Of a DNA stretch of 41,689 bases, positions 15,487 through 23,098 are shown in pieces. A program made the position numbers and the translations under genes. The notes under the pieces are model-generated. The model ran no database searches and was not told where the DNA came from. It was given only the letters and a program-made list of their open reading frames with translations. Each line of letters opens with the position of its first letter. Position 1 is the first letter of the stretch. The DNA comes from Actinophytocola xinjiangensis (lineage in GTDB: Bacteria > Actinomycetota > Actinomycetes > Mycobacteriales > Pseudonocardiaceae): the NCBI RefSeq assembly GCF_001921215.1, contig NZ_MSIF01000043.1, positions 1 to 41,689 on the forward strand, in the 5' to 3' direction.

Positions 15487-16823
15487 GAGACACCTCCCGC
15501 GAGGTAGGTGGCCGGCCGGTAGTCGGGCCGGCCCAGGGCGCGCGCGGCGGTGTCCAGTTCGGCCTCCGCCTCGGCCAGCAGCTTGCCGACGTGCCGGTCG
15601 GGCAGTTCGCCGACCAGCGCCTCCCGGGCGGCCCCGAGCTTGCCGATGGCCCGGACCAGCGCCGGGTCACGCGAGAGCGCCGACAGTTCGATGGCCAGTG
15701 TGGTCAGCCCGGCCAGCCTGGCCGGCGGGCGGACCGACCGGCCGCGCGCACCGGCGAACAGCGACCGGGTGGAGAGCACCAGGAAGCCGACCACGCACAC
15801 CGCGAACAGCCACGGCAGCGCCGGCAGCGCCACCCGCAGCGGGTCGAACGGCTGGTAGGGCAGCGGCCGGTCGAACAGGCCCGCGTAGCGCACGTCGAGC
15901 ACCCGGCCGAGGTAGGCGTGCAGCACGTTGCCCTGCGGGTAGGCGAAGCGGCTCAGGCGGCTGGCCGACTGGCCGTAGAAGCTGGCGTTGACCACCTCGG
16001 CGAACTCGTCGGCGTGCGGGCCGAAGTAGCCGACCCAGTTGCCGTACATGACGTAGAGCTGGGTGTCGGGGAACAGCCTGGCCAGCGCCGGGCCGTACTC
16101 GGGCACCGGCTCGCCGATCGGCTGCTGCGGGAACACCGCGAACAGCGCGTCGGCCAGGGCGTCCTCGCCGGCGATCCGGGGCAGCTCGTCGAGCGTCGCG
16201 CCGGGGGCGGCGTGCAGGCGGTGGGCGCGCAGGTCGTCGGCGACGGTCGCCAGCTCGGCCTCGGTCGGCTCGCGCCAGGTGATCTCGTCGACGTCCTCGG
16301 GCGGCTCCTGGTCGCGCAGGCCGGCGAGCAGGGCGCGGATCTGGCTGGTGACGTCGCCGGTGGTGAACTGGGCCTGCCAGCCGGCGAGGTCGTCGCTGGT
16401 CACCTCGTAGATGCCGCCGGTGACCTGGGTACCGACGACCCGCACGGTGGCGTTCTCGACCTCGCGGATCTGCTCGCGCTGTTCCTCGTCCAGGCCGGGC
16501 GGGGCGATGAGGATCCGCACCGGCTGGCCGTCGACGGGTTCGCGCAGGTCCTCGGCCAGGCGCTGCTCGTCGAACCCGGCGATCGCGCCGGGCAGCCGCA
16601 CGACGCGCTCCCGCTCCAGCATCGCCGTCATCTCCTCGACCGAGGGCAGGTCGGCGCCGGACAGCTCGCCGGCCGAGCCCTCCTGGACGGTCGCGCCCTC
16701 CGACGGCGAGCGGGCGTAGCTGATGTCGGCGCTCTGTCCCTGGGCGACCACGTAGACCACCAGCAGGGCCGCGGCGACGGCCAGCAGGACCCAGCGCAGG
16801 GCGCCCAGCGTCGGCCTGGGCAT
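15483..16823 (-). CDS. Unrecognised two-helix membrane protein with large extracytoplasmic domain (operon gene 2)
   Basis: A 446-residue protein of no family I know. An N-terminal anchor at 8-26 (LRWVLLAVAAALLVVYVVA) is followed by about 310 outside residues. These include VRLPGAIAGFDEQRLAEDL, RILIAPPGLDEEQREQI, and LFPDTQLYVMYGNWVGYFGP. A second helix lies near 335-355 (LPALPWLFAVCVVGFLVLS). The cytoplasmic tail is helical (LIGKLGAAREALVGEL, LLAEAEAELDTAARAL-like spacing). The start is set at ATG 16823; an earlier GTG at 16835 would overlap the upstream stop by 8 bp. There is no clear ribosome site. It is coupled to the downstream gene by a 4-bp overlap. Confidence 0.7.
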   Translation of the reverse strand: MPRPTLGALRWVLLAVAAALLVVYVVAQGQSADISYARSPSEGATVQEGSAGELSGADLPSVEEMTAMLERERVVRLPGAIAGFDEQRLAEDLREPVDGQPVRILIAPPGLDEEQREQIREVENATVRVVGTQVTGGIYEVTSDDLAGWQAQFTTGDVTSQIRALLAGLRDQEPPEDVDEITWREPTEAELATVADDLRAHRLHAAPGATLDELPRIAGEDALADALFAVFPQQPIGEPVPEYGPALARLFPDTQLYVMYGNWVGYFGPHADEFAEVVNASFYGQSASRLSRFAYPQGNVLHAYLGRVLDVRYAGLFDRPLPYQPFDPLRVALPALPWLFAVCVVGFLVLSTRSLFAGARGRSVRPPARLAGLTTLAIELSALSRDPALVRAIGKLGAAREALVGELPDRHVGKLLAEAEAELDTAARALGRPDYRPATYLAGGVS

Positions 16824-16827
16824 CGAT

Positions 16828-17133
16828 CTAGTCACTGGCGGCCGCCCGCCACAGCTGGTCGGCCCGCCGCGCGACCTCGGCGGCCTCGTCGGCGGCGTCC
16901 GCGCCGCCCCCGGACGCGGCCAGCGACTCCGCGCGAGCCAGCAGCTCGTCGGCCTGCGGCAGGTCGGCCGGGCAGGCGTCGCGGCTGACCGTGGCCGAGT
17001 CGATGGCGGCCCGCGCGCTCGACCAGGCGACCCGCACGCGCAGGTCACGGGCCCGGCGGCGGGGAACGTAGGCGGTGGCGAACCCGGCCGCGACCAGCAG
17101 CAACGCGCCGGCCAGCCAGATCACCCAGGACAC
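16828..17133 (-). CDS. Small single-helix membrane protein (operon gene 1)
   Basis: A 101-residue protein. A membrane helix spans about residues 3-21 (WVIWLAGALLLVAAGFATAYV). It is followed by RRRAR, placing the remaining 75 residues inside by the positive-inside rule. That part is alpha-helical and rich in Ala/Arg/Asp (ADLPQADELLARAESLAASG, EAAEVARRADQLW). It resembles in style the cytoplasmic tails of the two downstream genes. The GTG at 17131-17133 is preferred because GGAG lies five bases before it; an in-frame start at 17184 exists but gives a non-hydrophobic leader. Function unknown. Confidence 0.65.
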   Translation of the reverse strand: MSWVIWLAGALLLVAAGFATAYVPRRRARDLRVRVAWSSARAAIDSATVSRDACPADLPQADELLARAESLAASGGGADAADEAAEVARRADQLWRAAASD

Positions 17134-17201
17134 GGGGGCTCCGTCAACACCCGGACACTCTGACAAACCGCCCCGAGTCGTCACTCCACCGGGTCACTGA
17201 T

Positions 17202-17232
17202 TTGACCTTCTCGCTACGTCAACTTCTACCGT
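17202..17232 (+). promoter_or_regulatory. MerR-type promoter with 19-bp spacer upstream of the TipA-like gene
   Basis: -35 TTGACC (17202-17207) and -10 TACCGT (17227-17232) are separated by 19 bp, the overlong spacer that MerR proteins correct by distorting DNA. TTGAC (17202-17206) and GTCAA (17218-17222) form an inverted repeat across the -35 and spacer. The -10 ends six bases before the ATG, so the mRNA should start at or next to the start codon. Autoregulation by the encoded protein is the obvious inference. Confidence 0.75.
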
Positions 17233-17238
17233 GGAGTC

Positions 17239-18015
17239 ATGGCTTGGTCGATCGCCCAGGTGGCGCGGATGTCGAAGGTGACGTCGCGCACCCTGCGGCA
17301 CTACGACGAGATCGGGCTGCTCGCGCCGGCGCGGGTGGGCACCAACGGCTACCGGTACTACGAGCGCGAACAGCTGCTGACCCTGCAACAGATCCTGGTC
17401 ATGCGGGAGCTGGGGCTCGGTCTGGACGCGATCACCCAGATCGTGCACCAGGGCCGGGACCAGGTGGAGGTGCTGCGACTGCACCGTTCGTGGCTGGAGG
17501 CCGAGCGTGACCGGTTCCAGCGGCTGGCCGACACGGTCTCGCGCACGATCGCCGAGCTGGAGGAGGAGACGGAAGGAGGTGAGAACGTGAACGCGACATC
17601 GATGGACCACTGGTTCGACGGCTTCGACGACCCCGAACGCCAGCAGGCCCTCCAACAGGAGGCCCGCGAGCGCTGGGGTGCCGAGACCGTCGACGCGGCC
17701 AACGCCAAGGTCACCGGCGGCGCCAAGCAGTGGTGGGCCGAGAACGGCCAGCAGTGGGCCGAGCAGGTCACCGCGCTGGTGGCGCTGATCGACGCCGGCC
17801 ACGACCCGGCCGACGAGCAGGTGCAGGCCGTGATCGAGGGCCACCACCGCTGGCTGTCCAGGATGTGGACGCCCAACCGGGAGTCCTACACGGGTCTGGG
17901 CGACGTCTACGCCGACGACCCGAGGTTCCGGGAGAACTTCGACCGGACCGACCCGCGCCTGGCCGAGTTCCTGCGGGCGGCCATGGCCGAGTTCGCCAGG
18001 ACGAGGCTGGCCTAG
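17239..18015 (+). CDS. MerR-family regulator with TipAS ligand-binding domain (TipAL-like)
   Basis: A 258-residue protein. The N-terminal MerR winged helix (1-70) is SIAQVARMSKVTSRTLRHYD through YYEREQLL. A dimerising coiled coil (75-112) follows. The TipAS domain starts at about 117 (MDHWFDGFDDPERQQALQQE, then ERWG, HHRWLSRM and YTGLGDVYADDPRFRENFD). In Streptomyces, TipAL activates its own promoter on binding thiopeptides and TipAS is made from an internal start. Here the same layout is visible: a perfect Shine-Dalgarno sequence precedes an in-frame GTG at 17587. The TipAS domain has no cysteine, whereas TipA traps thiopeptides covalently through cysteine, so a non-covalent or different ligand is likely. 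A multidrug-sensing role is inferred. Confidence 0.9.
   Translation: MAWSIAQVARMSKVTSRTLRHYDEIGLLAPARVGTNGYRYYEREQLLTLQQILVMRELGLGLDAITQIVHQGRDQVEVLRLHRSWLEAERDRFQRLADTVSRTIAELEEETEGGENVNATSMDHWFDGFDDPERQQALQQEARERWGAETVDAANAKVTGGAKQWWAENGQQWAEQVTALVALIDAGHDPADEQVQAVIEGHHRWLSRMWTPNRESYTGLGDVYADDPRFRENFDRTDPRLAEFLRAAMAEFARTRLA
17573..17582 (+). promoter_or_regulatory. Internal near-perfect Shine-Dalgarno sequence inside the TipA-like gene
   Basis: AAGGAGGTGA matches the complement of the 16S rRNA tail almost completely, which is unusual inside a coding region. An in-frame GTG follows at 17587-17589, seven bases after AAGGAGG. Confidence 0.8.
17587..18015 (+). CDS. Internally initiated TipAS-like ligand-binding protein (same frame as the TipA-like gene)
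   Basis: Initiation at the GTG at codon 117 would give a 142-residue protein consisting of the ligand-binding domain alone. Streptomyces lividans TipAS is 144 residues and made the same way. It would lack the MerR DNA-binding domain and act as an abundant ligand sink that dampens induction. The evidence is the ribosome site at 17573-17582, the in-frame start and the exact domain boundary. Expression itself is inferred. Confidence 0.7.
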   Translation: MNATSMDHWFDGFDDPERQQALQQEARERWGAETVDAANAKVTGGAKQWWAENGQQWAEQVTALVALIDAGHDPADEQVQAVIEGHHRWLSRMWTPNRESYTGLGDVYADDPRFRENFDRTDPRLAEFLRAAMAEFARTRLA

Positions 18016-18017
18016 CC

Positions 18018-18059
18018 GGTCACCGGACGGGAGCGCCGCGGATCTCCCGGCCGGTGACC
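18018..18059 (+). terminator. Strong stem-loop after the TipA-like gene
   Basis: GGTCACCGG (18018-18026) pairs with CCGGTGACC (18051-18059). CGGGAG (18028-18033) pairs with CTCCCG (18044-18049), leaving one mismatch and a 10-nt loop. It starts three bases after the stop. There is no U-tract, as is common for actinobacterial terminators. Confidence 0.65.
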
Positions 18060-18068
18060 CGGCAGGCC

Positions 18069-18074
18069 TATCCT
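18069..18074 (+). promoter_or_regulatory. Candidate -10 box (TATCCT) of the isomerase-like gene
   Basis: TATCCT ends six bases before the GTG at 18081, and no ribosome site is present. A leaderless transcript is likely. Confidence 0.45.
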
Positions 18075-18080
18075 CCACAC

Positions 18081-18827
18081 GTGGAGTACGGCGAGTACCT
18101 CGACCAGATCGAGCACCAGGCGTCGGCGCTGCGTGCCGCCGCCGTGGCCGCCGGGCCGGACGTGCCGGTGCCGCCCTGTCCGGAGTGGACCGTACACCGG
18201 CTGGTGCGCCACATCGCCAAGGTGCACAACTGGGTGGGCAAGGCGCTGGTGACCGACCCTTCGGCCCCCGAGCCGCACCCGGACCGTCCGCCGGAGTCCT
18301 GGCCGGACCTGCTGTCCTGGTGGGACGACCAGGTCGGCGCGCTGCTCGGGGCGCTGCGCGCGCGGGACCCGGCCGAGCCGGCGTGGGTGTTCGCGGTCGC
18401 GGCCGAGCCCGCCGCCGCGTTCTGGGCGCGCCGCCAGGCCCACGAGACGGCCGTGCACCGGCTCGACGCCGAGCACGCCGCCGCCCGGTCCGACCGCGCG
18501 GACTCGGTGCCCGCGCTGGTCTTCGACCCCCGGTTCGCCGCCGACGGGATCGACGAGCTGCTGGTGTTGATGACGCCCCGGCGGTACCGGCGGGAGACGG
18601 TCACGGTCGAGGGCACGGTGCTGTTCCACGCCGCCGACGCCGGCCGGGCCTGGCTGGTGACCCTGCGCCCCGGTCAGCCGCCGCTGATCGGCCCGGCGAC
18701 CGAGGTCGACTCCGACGCGTCGGTGGTGGGCACCGCCGACGCCGTGTACCGGGCGGCCTGGCACCGCCCGTCGCACGCGGTCGTGTCCGGCGACCGCACC
18801 CTGGTCGACGCGCTGCGCACGCCATGA
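18081..18827 (+). CDS. Maleylpyruvate isomerase family mycothiol-dependent enzyme
   Basis: A 248-residue protein of the TIGR03083 / MDMPI type. The N-terminal DinB-like four-helix domain has CPEWTVHRLVRHIAKVHNWVG (about 33-53) and AHETAVHRLD (about 120-129). His44 or His49 with Glu122 and His126 are the likely metal ligands. A C-terminal SCP2-like beta domain follows (VTVEGTVLFHAADAGRAWLVTL). Characterised relatives use mycothiol to isomerise maleylpyruvate; most members have unknown substrates. The link to mycothiol fits the presence of mshA. It overlaps purU by 4 bp (ATGA). Confidence 0.88.
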   Translation: MEYGEYLDQIEHQASALRAAAVAAGPDVPVPPCPEWTVHRLVRHIAKVHNWVGKALVTDPSAPEPHPDRPPESWPDLLSWWDDQVGALLGALRARDPAEPAWVFAVAAEPAAAFWARRQAHETAVHRLDAEHAAARSDRADSVPALVFDPRFAADGIDELLVLMTPRRYRRETVTVEGTVLFHAADAGRAWLVTLRPGQPPLIGPATEVDSDASVVGTADAVYRAAWHRPSHAVVSGDRTLVDALRTP

Positions 18828-19690
18828 GCCGCCGCTACGTGATCACCTTCGGGTGCCCGGACCGGGTCGGGATCGTCGCCGGGATCGCCACGTTCCTCGC
18901 CGAACTCGGCGGGATGATCGTCGAGGCGGCGTACCACACCGACCACGACACCGGCTGGTTCTTCACCCGCCAGGTGATCAACGCGGACACGGTGCCGATC
19001 GGCGTGGACGAGCTGCGCGCGCGGTTCGGCGAGGTCGCCGGCGGCCTGGCCGTCGACGGCGACTGGCGGATCACCGACACCGCGCAGCGGCGCCGGGTGG
19101 TGATCCTGGTGTCGCGGGAGGGCCACTGCCTCTACGACATCCTGGGCCGGGTCGCCTCCGGTGAGCTGGACGTGGACGTGCCGGCGGTCGTCGGCAACCA
19201 CCCTGACCTGGCCGGTATCACCGAGGCGCACGGCATCCCGTTCCACCACGTGCCGTTTCCCACCGGGGACCAGGAGGCGAAAGCCGAGGCGTTCGCGTCG
19301 GTGCGGGAGCTGGTGGACGCGCACGACCCGCACGCGATCGTGCTGGCCCGGTTCATGCAGATCGTGCCGGCGTGGCTGTGCACGGCGTGGGCGGGCCGGG
19401 CGCTGAACATCCACCACAGCTTCCTGCCCTCGTTCGTCGGGGCGCGGCCCTACCACCAGGCGCACCGGCGGGGCGTGAAGCTGATCGGCGCGACCTGCCA
19501 CTACGTCACGCCCGATCTGGACGCGGGCCCGATCGTCGACCAGGACGTGATCCGGGTGGGGCACGCGGACTCGATCACCGACATGGTGCGCCGGGGCCGC
19601 GACATCGAGAAGGTGGTGCTGGCCAGGAGCCTGCGCTGGCACCTGGAGGACCGGATCCTGGTGCACGGCAACAAGACGGTGATCCTGTGA
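18824..19690 (+). CDS. purU: Formyltetrahydrofolate deformylase
   Basis: A 288-residue enzyme hydrolysing 10-formyl-tetrahydrofolate to formate and tetrahydrofolate, which balances one-carbon pools and feeds formate to PurT. An N-terminal ACT domain ([23 protein letters not shown], 1-80) precedes the formyltransferase fold. The catalytic Asn-His-Asp set lies in [21 protein letters not shown] and [16 protein letters not shown]. Length is typical. The ATG overlaps the stop of the upstream isomerase-like gene, so the two are coupled. The short gap to the oxygenase (10 nt) extends the operon. Confidence 0.95.
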   Translation: MSRRYVITFGCPDRVGIVAGIATFLAELGGMIVEAAYHTDHDTGWFFTRQVINADTVPIGVDELRARFGEVAGGLAVDGDWRITDTAQRRRVVILVSREGHCLYDILGRVASGELDVDVPAVVGNHPDLAGITEAHGIPFHHVPFPTGDQEAKAEAFASVRELVDAHDPHAIVLARFMQIVPAWLCTAWAGRALNIHHSFLPSFVGARPYHQAHRRGVKLIGATCHYVTPDLDAGPIVDQDVIRVGHADSITDMVRRGRDIEKVVLARSLRWHLEDRILVHGNKTVIL

Positions 19691-19700
19691 CGGTGATCCC

Positions 19701-20666
19701 GTGACCGCCGATCCCGTGACCCTGCCGGTGATCGACGTCGCCGACCCGGAGCGCGCGGCCGGCCCGATCGCGGCGGCCTGCCGGGACACCGGGTTCTTCT
19801 ACGTCACCGGGCACGGTGTGCCACCGCGGCTGCCGGCCGAGCTGGACGCCGCCAGCCGCCGGTTCTTCTCGTTGCCACACCAGGACAAGCGTGAGATCGA
19901 GATGGTCAGGGGCGGCCGGGCGTGGCGCGGCTGGTTCCCGGTCGGCGCCGAGCTGACGGCCGGTTCGCCCGACCGCAAGGAAGGGTTGTACTTCGGCACC
20001 GAGCTGGCCCCCGACCATCCGCGCGCGGGTCTGCCGCTGCACGGCGCGAACCTGTTTCCCGTTCAGGTCCCCGAACTCCGCCCCCTCGTGCTGTCCTATG
20101 TGGACGCACTGACGGCCGCGGCGCAGCGGGTGCTGCGCGGTGTCGCGCGCAGCCTCGACCTGCCGGCCGACTACTTCGCCGCCGGCTACACCGCCGTTCC
20201 GACCGTGCTGTTCCGGATCTTCCACTACCCGCCGGCGCCGCCGGGCGACCCGGGTTGGGGCGTCGGCGAGCACACCGACTACGGCCTGCTGACCCTGCTC
20301 GGCCAGGACGACAACGGCGGTCTCCAGGTGCACACGCCCGGCGGGTGGATCGACGCGCCGCCGCTGCCCGGGGCGTTCGTGTGCAACATCGGCGACATGC
20401 TGGAGCGGTTGACCGGCGGCTGGTACCGGTCGACCCCGCACCGGGTGCGCAACACCAGCGGCCGGGACCGGCTCTCGTTCCCGTTCTTCCTGGATCCGGA
20501 CTTCCTGTCGCGGGTGCCACCGCTGCCCGACCGGGCCGCCACCGACGCCGGCGGCCGGCGCCGGTGGGACGACGCCAGCCCGCTGGCGTTCACCGGCACC
20601 TACGGCGACTACCTGACGGCGAAGGTGGCGCGGGTTTTCCCCCAGCTGCGCGCGAATCTCACCTGA
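19701..20666 (+). CDS. 2-oxoglutarate/Fe(II)-dependent oxygenase, isopenicillin-N-synthase-like
   Basis: A 321-residue double-stranded beta-helix oxygenase. The N-terminal DIOX_N region is [20 protein letters not shown], with [10 protein letters not shown]. The iron ligands are His and Asp in [12 protein letters not shown] and a distal His in [11 protein letters not shown]. The 2-oxoglutarate-binding Arg-x-Ser is in [24 protein letters not shown] is also a family motif. Substrates in the family range from amino acids to flavonoids and antibiotics, so none is proposed. The GTG start has only a weak ribosome site and lies 10 nt after purU, suggesting operon expression. Confidence 0.9.
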   Translation: MTADPVTLPVIDVADPERAAGPIAAACRDTGFFYVTGHGVPPRLPAELDAASRRFFSLPHQDKREIEMVRGGRAWRGWFPVGAELTAGSPDRKEGLYFGTELAPDHPRAGLPLHGANLFPVQVPELRPLVLSYVDALTAAAQRVLRGVARSLDLPADYFAAGYTAVPTVLFRIFHYPPAPPGDPGWGVGEHTDYGLLTLLGQDDNGGLQVHTPGGWIDAPPLPGAFVCNIGDMLERLTGGWYRSTPHRVRNTSGRDRLSFPFFLDPDFLSRVPPLPDRAATDAGGRRRWDDASPLAFTGTYGDYLTAKVARVFPQLRANLT

Positions 20667-20686
20667 CCAGGCCAGTACGGCCCGGG

Positions 20687-20692
20687 TAGGTT
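20687..20692 (+). promoter_or_regulatory. Candidate -10 box (TAGGTT) before the lipoprotein gene
   Basis: TAGGTT ends six bases (GGAGCC) before the ATG at 20699. The GGAG could also serve as a ribosome site, so leaderless initiation is not certain. Confidence 0.4.
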
Positions 20693-20698
20693 GGAGCC

Positions 20699-21076
20699 AT
20701 GCGACCGCTGGTCCCCGCCGCGCTGCTGGCCGCGGCCGTCCTGTTCACCACCGGCTGCGACGAGGTCGGCGCGGCCGTCGACCAGGCGGGCGAGGTGACC
20801 GACAAGGCGGGGGTGTGCGCCGAGGCGCTTGGCCTGGCCGACCTGAACCCGCTGGTCGACCCGGACAAGCTGCGGGAGCGCGCCGAGGACAAGGAACGCC
20901 GGCTGCGGGAACTGGCCGAGAACGTCGGCGACCAGGACGTGAAGAGTTCCCTGCTGACGATGGCGGACTCGTACATCGAGGTGCAGCACGAGCGTTTCGA
21001 GGACCTGTCGGTGATCGCCGAGTGGGCCAAGCGCAACGCCGAGCGGGTGGACGCGCTGCGCAAGGCGTGCATCTGA
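20699..21076 (+). CDS. Small putative lipoprotein
   Basis: A 125-residue protein. The signal peptide VPAALLAAAVLFTTGC has a lipobox-like TTGC, predicting lipidation at Cys20. The mature part is almost wholly alpha-helical and charged (LRERAEDKERRLRELAENVG, YIEVQHERFEDLSVIAEWAKRN). It has Cys at 40 and at the penultimate position, which could pair in the oxidising envelope. No family is recognised. Its stop shares one base with the start of the pentapeptide-repeat gene (TGATG), implying coupled translation. Confidence 0.75.
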   Translation: MRPLVPAALLAAAVLFTTGCDEVGAAVDQAGEVTDKAGVCAEALGLADLNPLVDPDKLRERAEDKERRLRELAENVGDQDVKSSLLTMADSYIEVQHERFEDLSVIAEWAKRNAERVDALRKACI

Positions 21077-21690
21077 TGGCCGAACGCAAGGGCGGCGTTG
21101 CGGCGCCGGCCACCACGTCGACGGTGTACGCCCGCGACTGGGACGCCCAGCACGTGGCCAACGAACGGTTCGACAACGTCCTGTTCGTCGACATCGACCT
21201 GGTCGAGGCCACCACGACCAGTACGACGTTCTTCGAGTGCACGTTCCGGGGCGTGAAGTTCAACGTGTCGCGGCACGAGAGCAGCGGTTTCATCAACTGC
21301 ACGTTCATCGGCTGCGGCTTCTTCGACGCGACGTTCAGCGGCTGCAAGCTGTCGGGCAGCATGTTCAACCGCTGCACCTACGACCTGCTCAAGGCCGAGG
21401 GCGGCGACTGGTCGTTCGTCGGCCTCCCCGGCGCCGACCTGCGCCGAACGACGTTCACGAAGGTGCGGATGCGCGAGGCGGACCTCACCGGTGCCCGCTG
21501 CGCCGGCGCCACCTTCCACGGCGTTGACCTGTCCGGCGCGTGGCTGCACAAGGCCGACTTCACCGGCGCCGACCTGCGCGGCAGCGACCTGACGTCCCTC
21601 GACCCCACCACGGTGGAGCTGCGAGGAGCGATCATCGAACCGGCCCAGGCGATGGTGGTCGCGTCGTCGCTGGGCCTGGAGATCCGCTAG
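21076..21690 (+). CDS. Pentapeptide-repeat protein
   Basis: A 204-residue protein made largely of A(D/N)LXX-type pentapeptides, which fold as a right-handed quadrilateral beta-helix. Repeats run from about 30 (FDNVLFVDIDLVEATTTST) to 185. Clear units are FFECTFRGVKF, INCTFIGCGFFDATFSGCKL, GADLRRTTFTKVRMREADLTGARCAG and KADFTGADLRGSDL. Size resembles the DNA-mimic gyrase protectors MfpA and Qnr, but most pentapeptide proteins have other or unknown roles. Several cysteines sit inside the helix. Translation is linked to the upstream lipoprotein gene. The stop interlocks with that of ybaK in CTAG. Confidence 0.88.
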   Translation: MAERKGGVAAPATTSTVYARDWDAQHVANERFDNVLFVDIDLVEATTTSTTFFECTFRGVKFNVSRHESSGFINCTFIGCGFFDATFSGCKLSGSMFNRCTYDLLKAEGGDWSFVGLPGADLRRTTFTKVRMREADLTGARCAGATFHGVDLSGAWLHKADFTGADLRGSDLTSLDPTTVELRGAIIEPAQAMVVASSLGLEIR

Positions 21691-22232
21691 CGCCCGAGCC
21701 CCTCGACGACCTCGGCCCCCGGCAACCCGGCGAGCACCGACCCCGGGACGAGCAGTTTGCTCCCCCGGATCCCACTCCCGATGACCAGCTCGGGCGCGTC
21801 GGCGACGGCCTGGTCCACCAGCACCGGCCACCCGTCCGGCAGCCCCAGCGGCGTGATCCCCCCGTAGGCCATCCCGGTCAGCTCGACGGCCGTGTCCATG
21901 GGCGCGAACGAGGCCTTGCGCACATCGAGGCGCCGCCGCACGACCCCGTTGACGTCGGCGCGGGTCGTCGCCAACACCAGACAGGCCGCGAACCGCTGCT
22001 CACCGCCACGCTTCCCCGCGACGACCACACAGTTGGCCGAGGCCGTCAGCGGTGACCCGTAGTGCGCACAGAACTCGGCGGTGTCCGCGAGGTCGGGATC
22101 GATCGCGGCCACCCCGACCAGCCCGGCGTCGGGCACCAACGCCAACGCCTTGGCCACGGGCTCGGCCAGCAGATCGGAACGCGAGGTCGCCGCCTCGACA
22201 CTCAACGTGCCGGCGATGCTCCAGTTCACCAC
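21687..22232 (-). CDS. YbaK/EbsC (ProX) aminoacyl-tRNA deacylase family protein
   Basis: A 181-residue protein of the INS superfamily, which hydrolyses mischarged tRNAs such as Cys-tRNA(Pro) or Ala-tRNA(Pro). Typical elements are SANCVVVAGKRGGEQRFAAC, the DVRKASFAPMDTAVELTGM segment and YGGITPLGLP, a near-invariant glycine-rich motif. It is a free-standing editing domain. Two GTG codons in a row (22232 and 22229) can start it; the second overlaps the upstream stop as GTGA. A GAGGG is suitably placed for either. It is co-transcribed with the DUF2516 gene. Confidence 0.87.
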   Translation of the reverse strand: MVNWSIAGTLSVEAATSRSDLLAEPVAKALALVPDAGLVGVAAIDPDLADTAEFCAHYGSPLTASANCVVVAGKRGGEQRFAACLVLATTRADVNGVVRRRLDVRKASFAPMDTAVELTGMAYGGITPLGLPDGWPVLVDQAVADAPELVIGSGIRGSKLLVPGSVLAGLPGAEVVEGLGR

Positions 22233-22519
22233 CGCTGCCCTCGCTGCACCTCGATCAACCGAGGCCGCACGTCAACGATGTACACCAGCGCGGCCACCAG
22301 CCCCGCGATCCAGAAGATCCACCCGATCCCGGCGAAGCTGAACAGCAGCAGCGCCACCGCCGCGCCACCGGTGATCCCGAGCCACGCCGGCTTGGTGAGC
22401 CGCTCGATCGCCTGGTAGGCGTCCGGCCGCTGCATCAGCGCATGGATGAACGCGAAGACGCCGACCGGCACAGCGGCCCAGTCGATGATCTGCAGGATCA
22501 ACAGCGCTTCGTACGGCAC
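22226..22519 (-). CDS. DUF2516 family membrane protein
   Basis: A 97-residue protein with three predicted helices: ALLILQIIDWAAVPVGVFAFIHAL (4-27), LGITGGAAVALLLFSFAGI (46-64) and IFWIAGLVAALVYIVDV (67-84). RPRLIEVQRG at the end is characteristic of DUF2516. In mycobacteria the homologue Rv0476 follows hbhA, the same order as here. The role is unknown. It overlaps the YbaK gene by 4 to 7 bp. Confidence 0.85.
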   Translation of the reverse strand: MPYEALLILQIIDWAAVPVGVFAFIHALMQRPDAYQAIERLTKPAWLGITGGAAVALLLFSFAGIGWIFWIAGLVAALVYIVDVRPRLIEVQRGQRW

Positions 22520-22606
22520 CGCTCCAGACTACGTGCGCACCCGAGCGAGTGACCAGCGGACCACACAACAGACAGGACAGGCACAAACAGACACGCAGCG
22601 GGCGAC

Positions 22607-23095
22607 CTACTTGTCGGCCGGCTTGACCCCGTTGGTCTTGCGGGACGAGGCCTTGGGCGCGGACGTCTTCGGCGCCGAGGCCTTCTGCTCCGTGGTCTTG
22701 TGCTCCGTGGTCTTCGCAGCGGCGGCGACCGGCTCGTCCACGACGGCCTCGACCGACCGGGCCCGCCAGGTCACCTTCGCCAGAACCTCGTCAGCCAACT
22801 CCCTGGCGTCGCCGGCGGCGTCCCCCACCCGCGCCTGCAACGCGGCGATGGCCTCCTCGACCTGCTCCAGCGCCCGCCGAACCTGCGGCTGGGACCGCAG
22901 CTTGTTCAGTGTGTCCTCGCCCTGGTCGGCCAGCTTCTGGTAGGCGCCGGCGAGGTCGGTTCCCCGAACGGCGTCCCGGACGGCCTGGGTGGCCAGGTCG
23001 CCGGCACCCAAGGCCACCAGCAGCGGCATCCGGAGTACCTCGACGGCCTGCTCGCCGGCCTTGCGGACGTCTTCGGTCCTGGGCAACGCAACCAT
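22607..23095 (-). CDS. Heparin-binding hemagglutinin (HbhA)-like protein
   Basis: A 162-residue protein. Residues 1-110 are helical and coiled-coil-like (VALGAGDLATQAVRDAVRGTDL, TLNKLRSQPQVRRALEQVEEAI, RELADEVLAKV). The C-terminal 45 residues are low-complexity, rich in Lys/Ala/Ser/Thr (KTTEHKTTEQKASAPKTSAPK). In mycobacterial HbhA the corresponding tail is a much denser Lys-Ala-Pro repeat that binds heparan sulphate and is methylated. Here the lysine content is lower, so adhesion should not be assumed. A shape or lipid-associated role is possible. It begins 3 bp after the Xre regulator, forming a conserved pair. Confidence 0.85.
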   Translation of the reverse strand: MVALPRTEDVRKAGEQAVEVLRMPLLVALGAGDLATQAVRDAVRGTDLAGAYQKLADQGEDTLNKLRSQPQVRRALEQVEEAIAALQARVGDAAGDARELADEVLAKVTWRARSVEAVVDEPVAAAAKTTEHKTTEQKASAPKTSAPKASSRKTNGVKPADK

Positions 23096-23098
23096 GAT

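Noticed and set aside
13955-15670. A 571-codon open frame on the minus strand
   Set aside because: It covers the antisense of the methyltransferase and a shifted frame of two membrane-protein genes. It is dominated by Arg/Ala/Pro/Gly and shows no motif. Long shadow frames are expected in high-G+C DNA.
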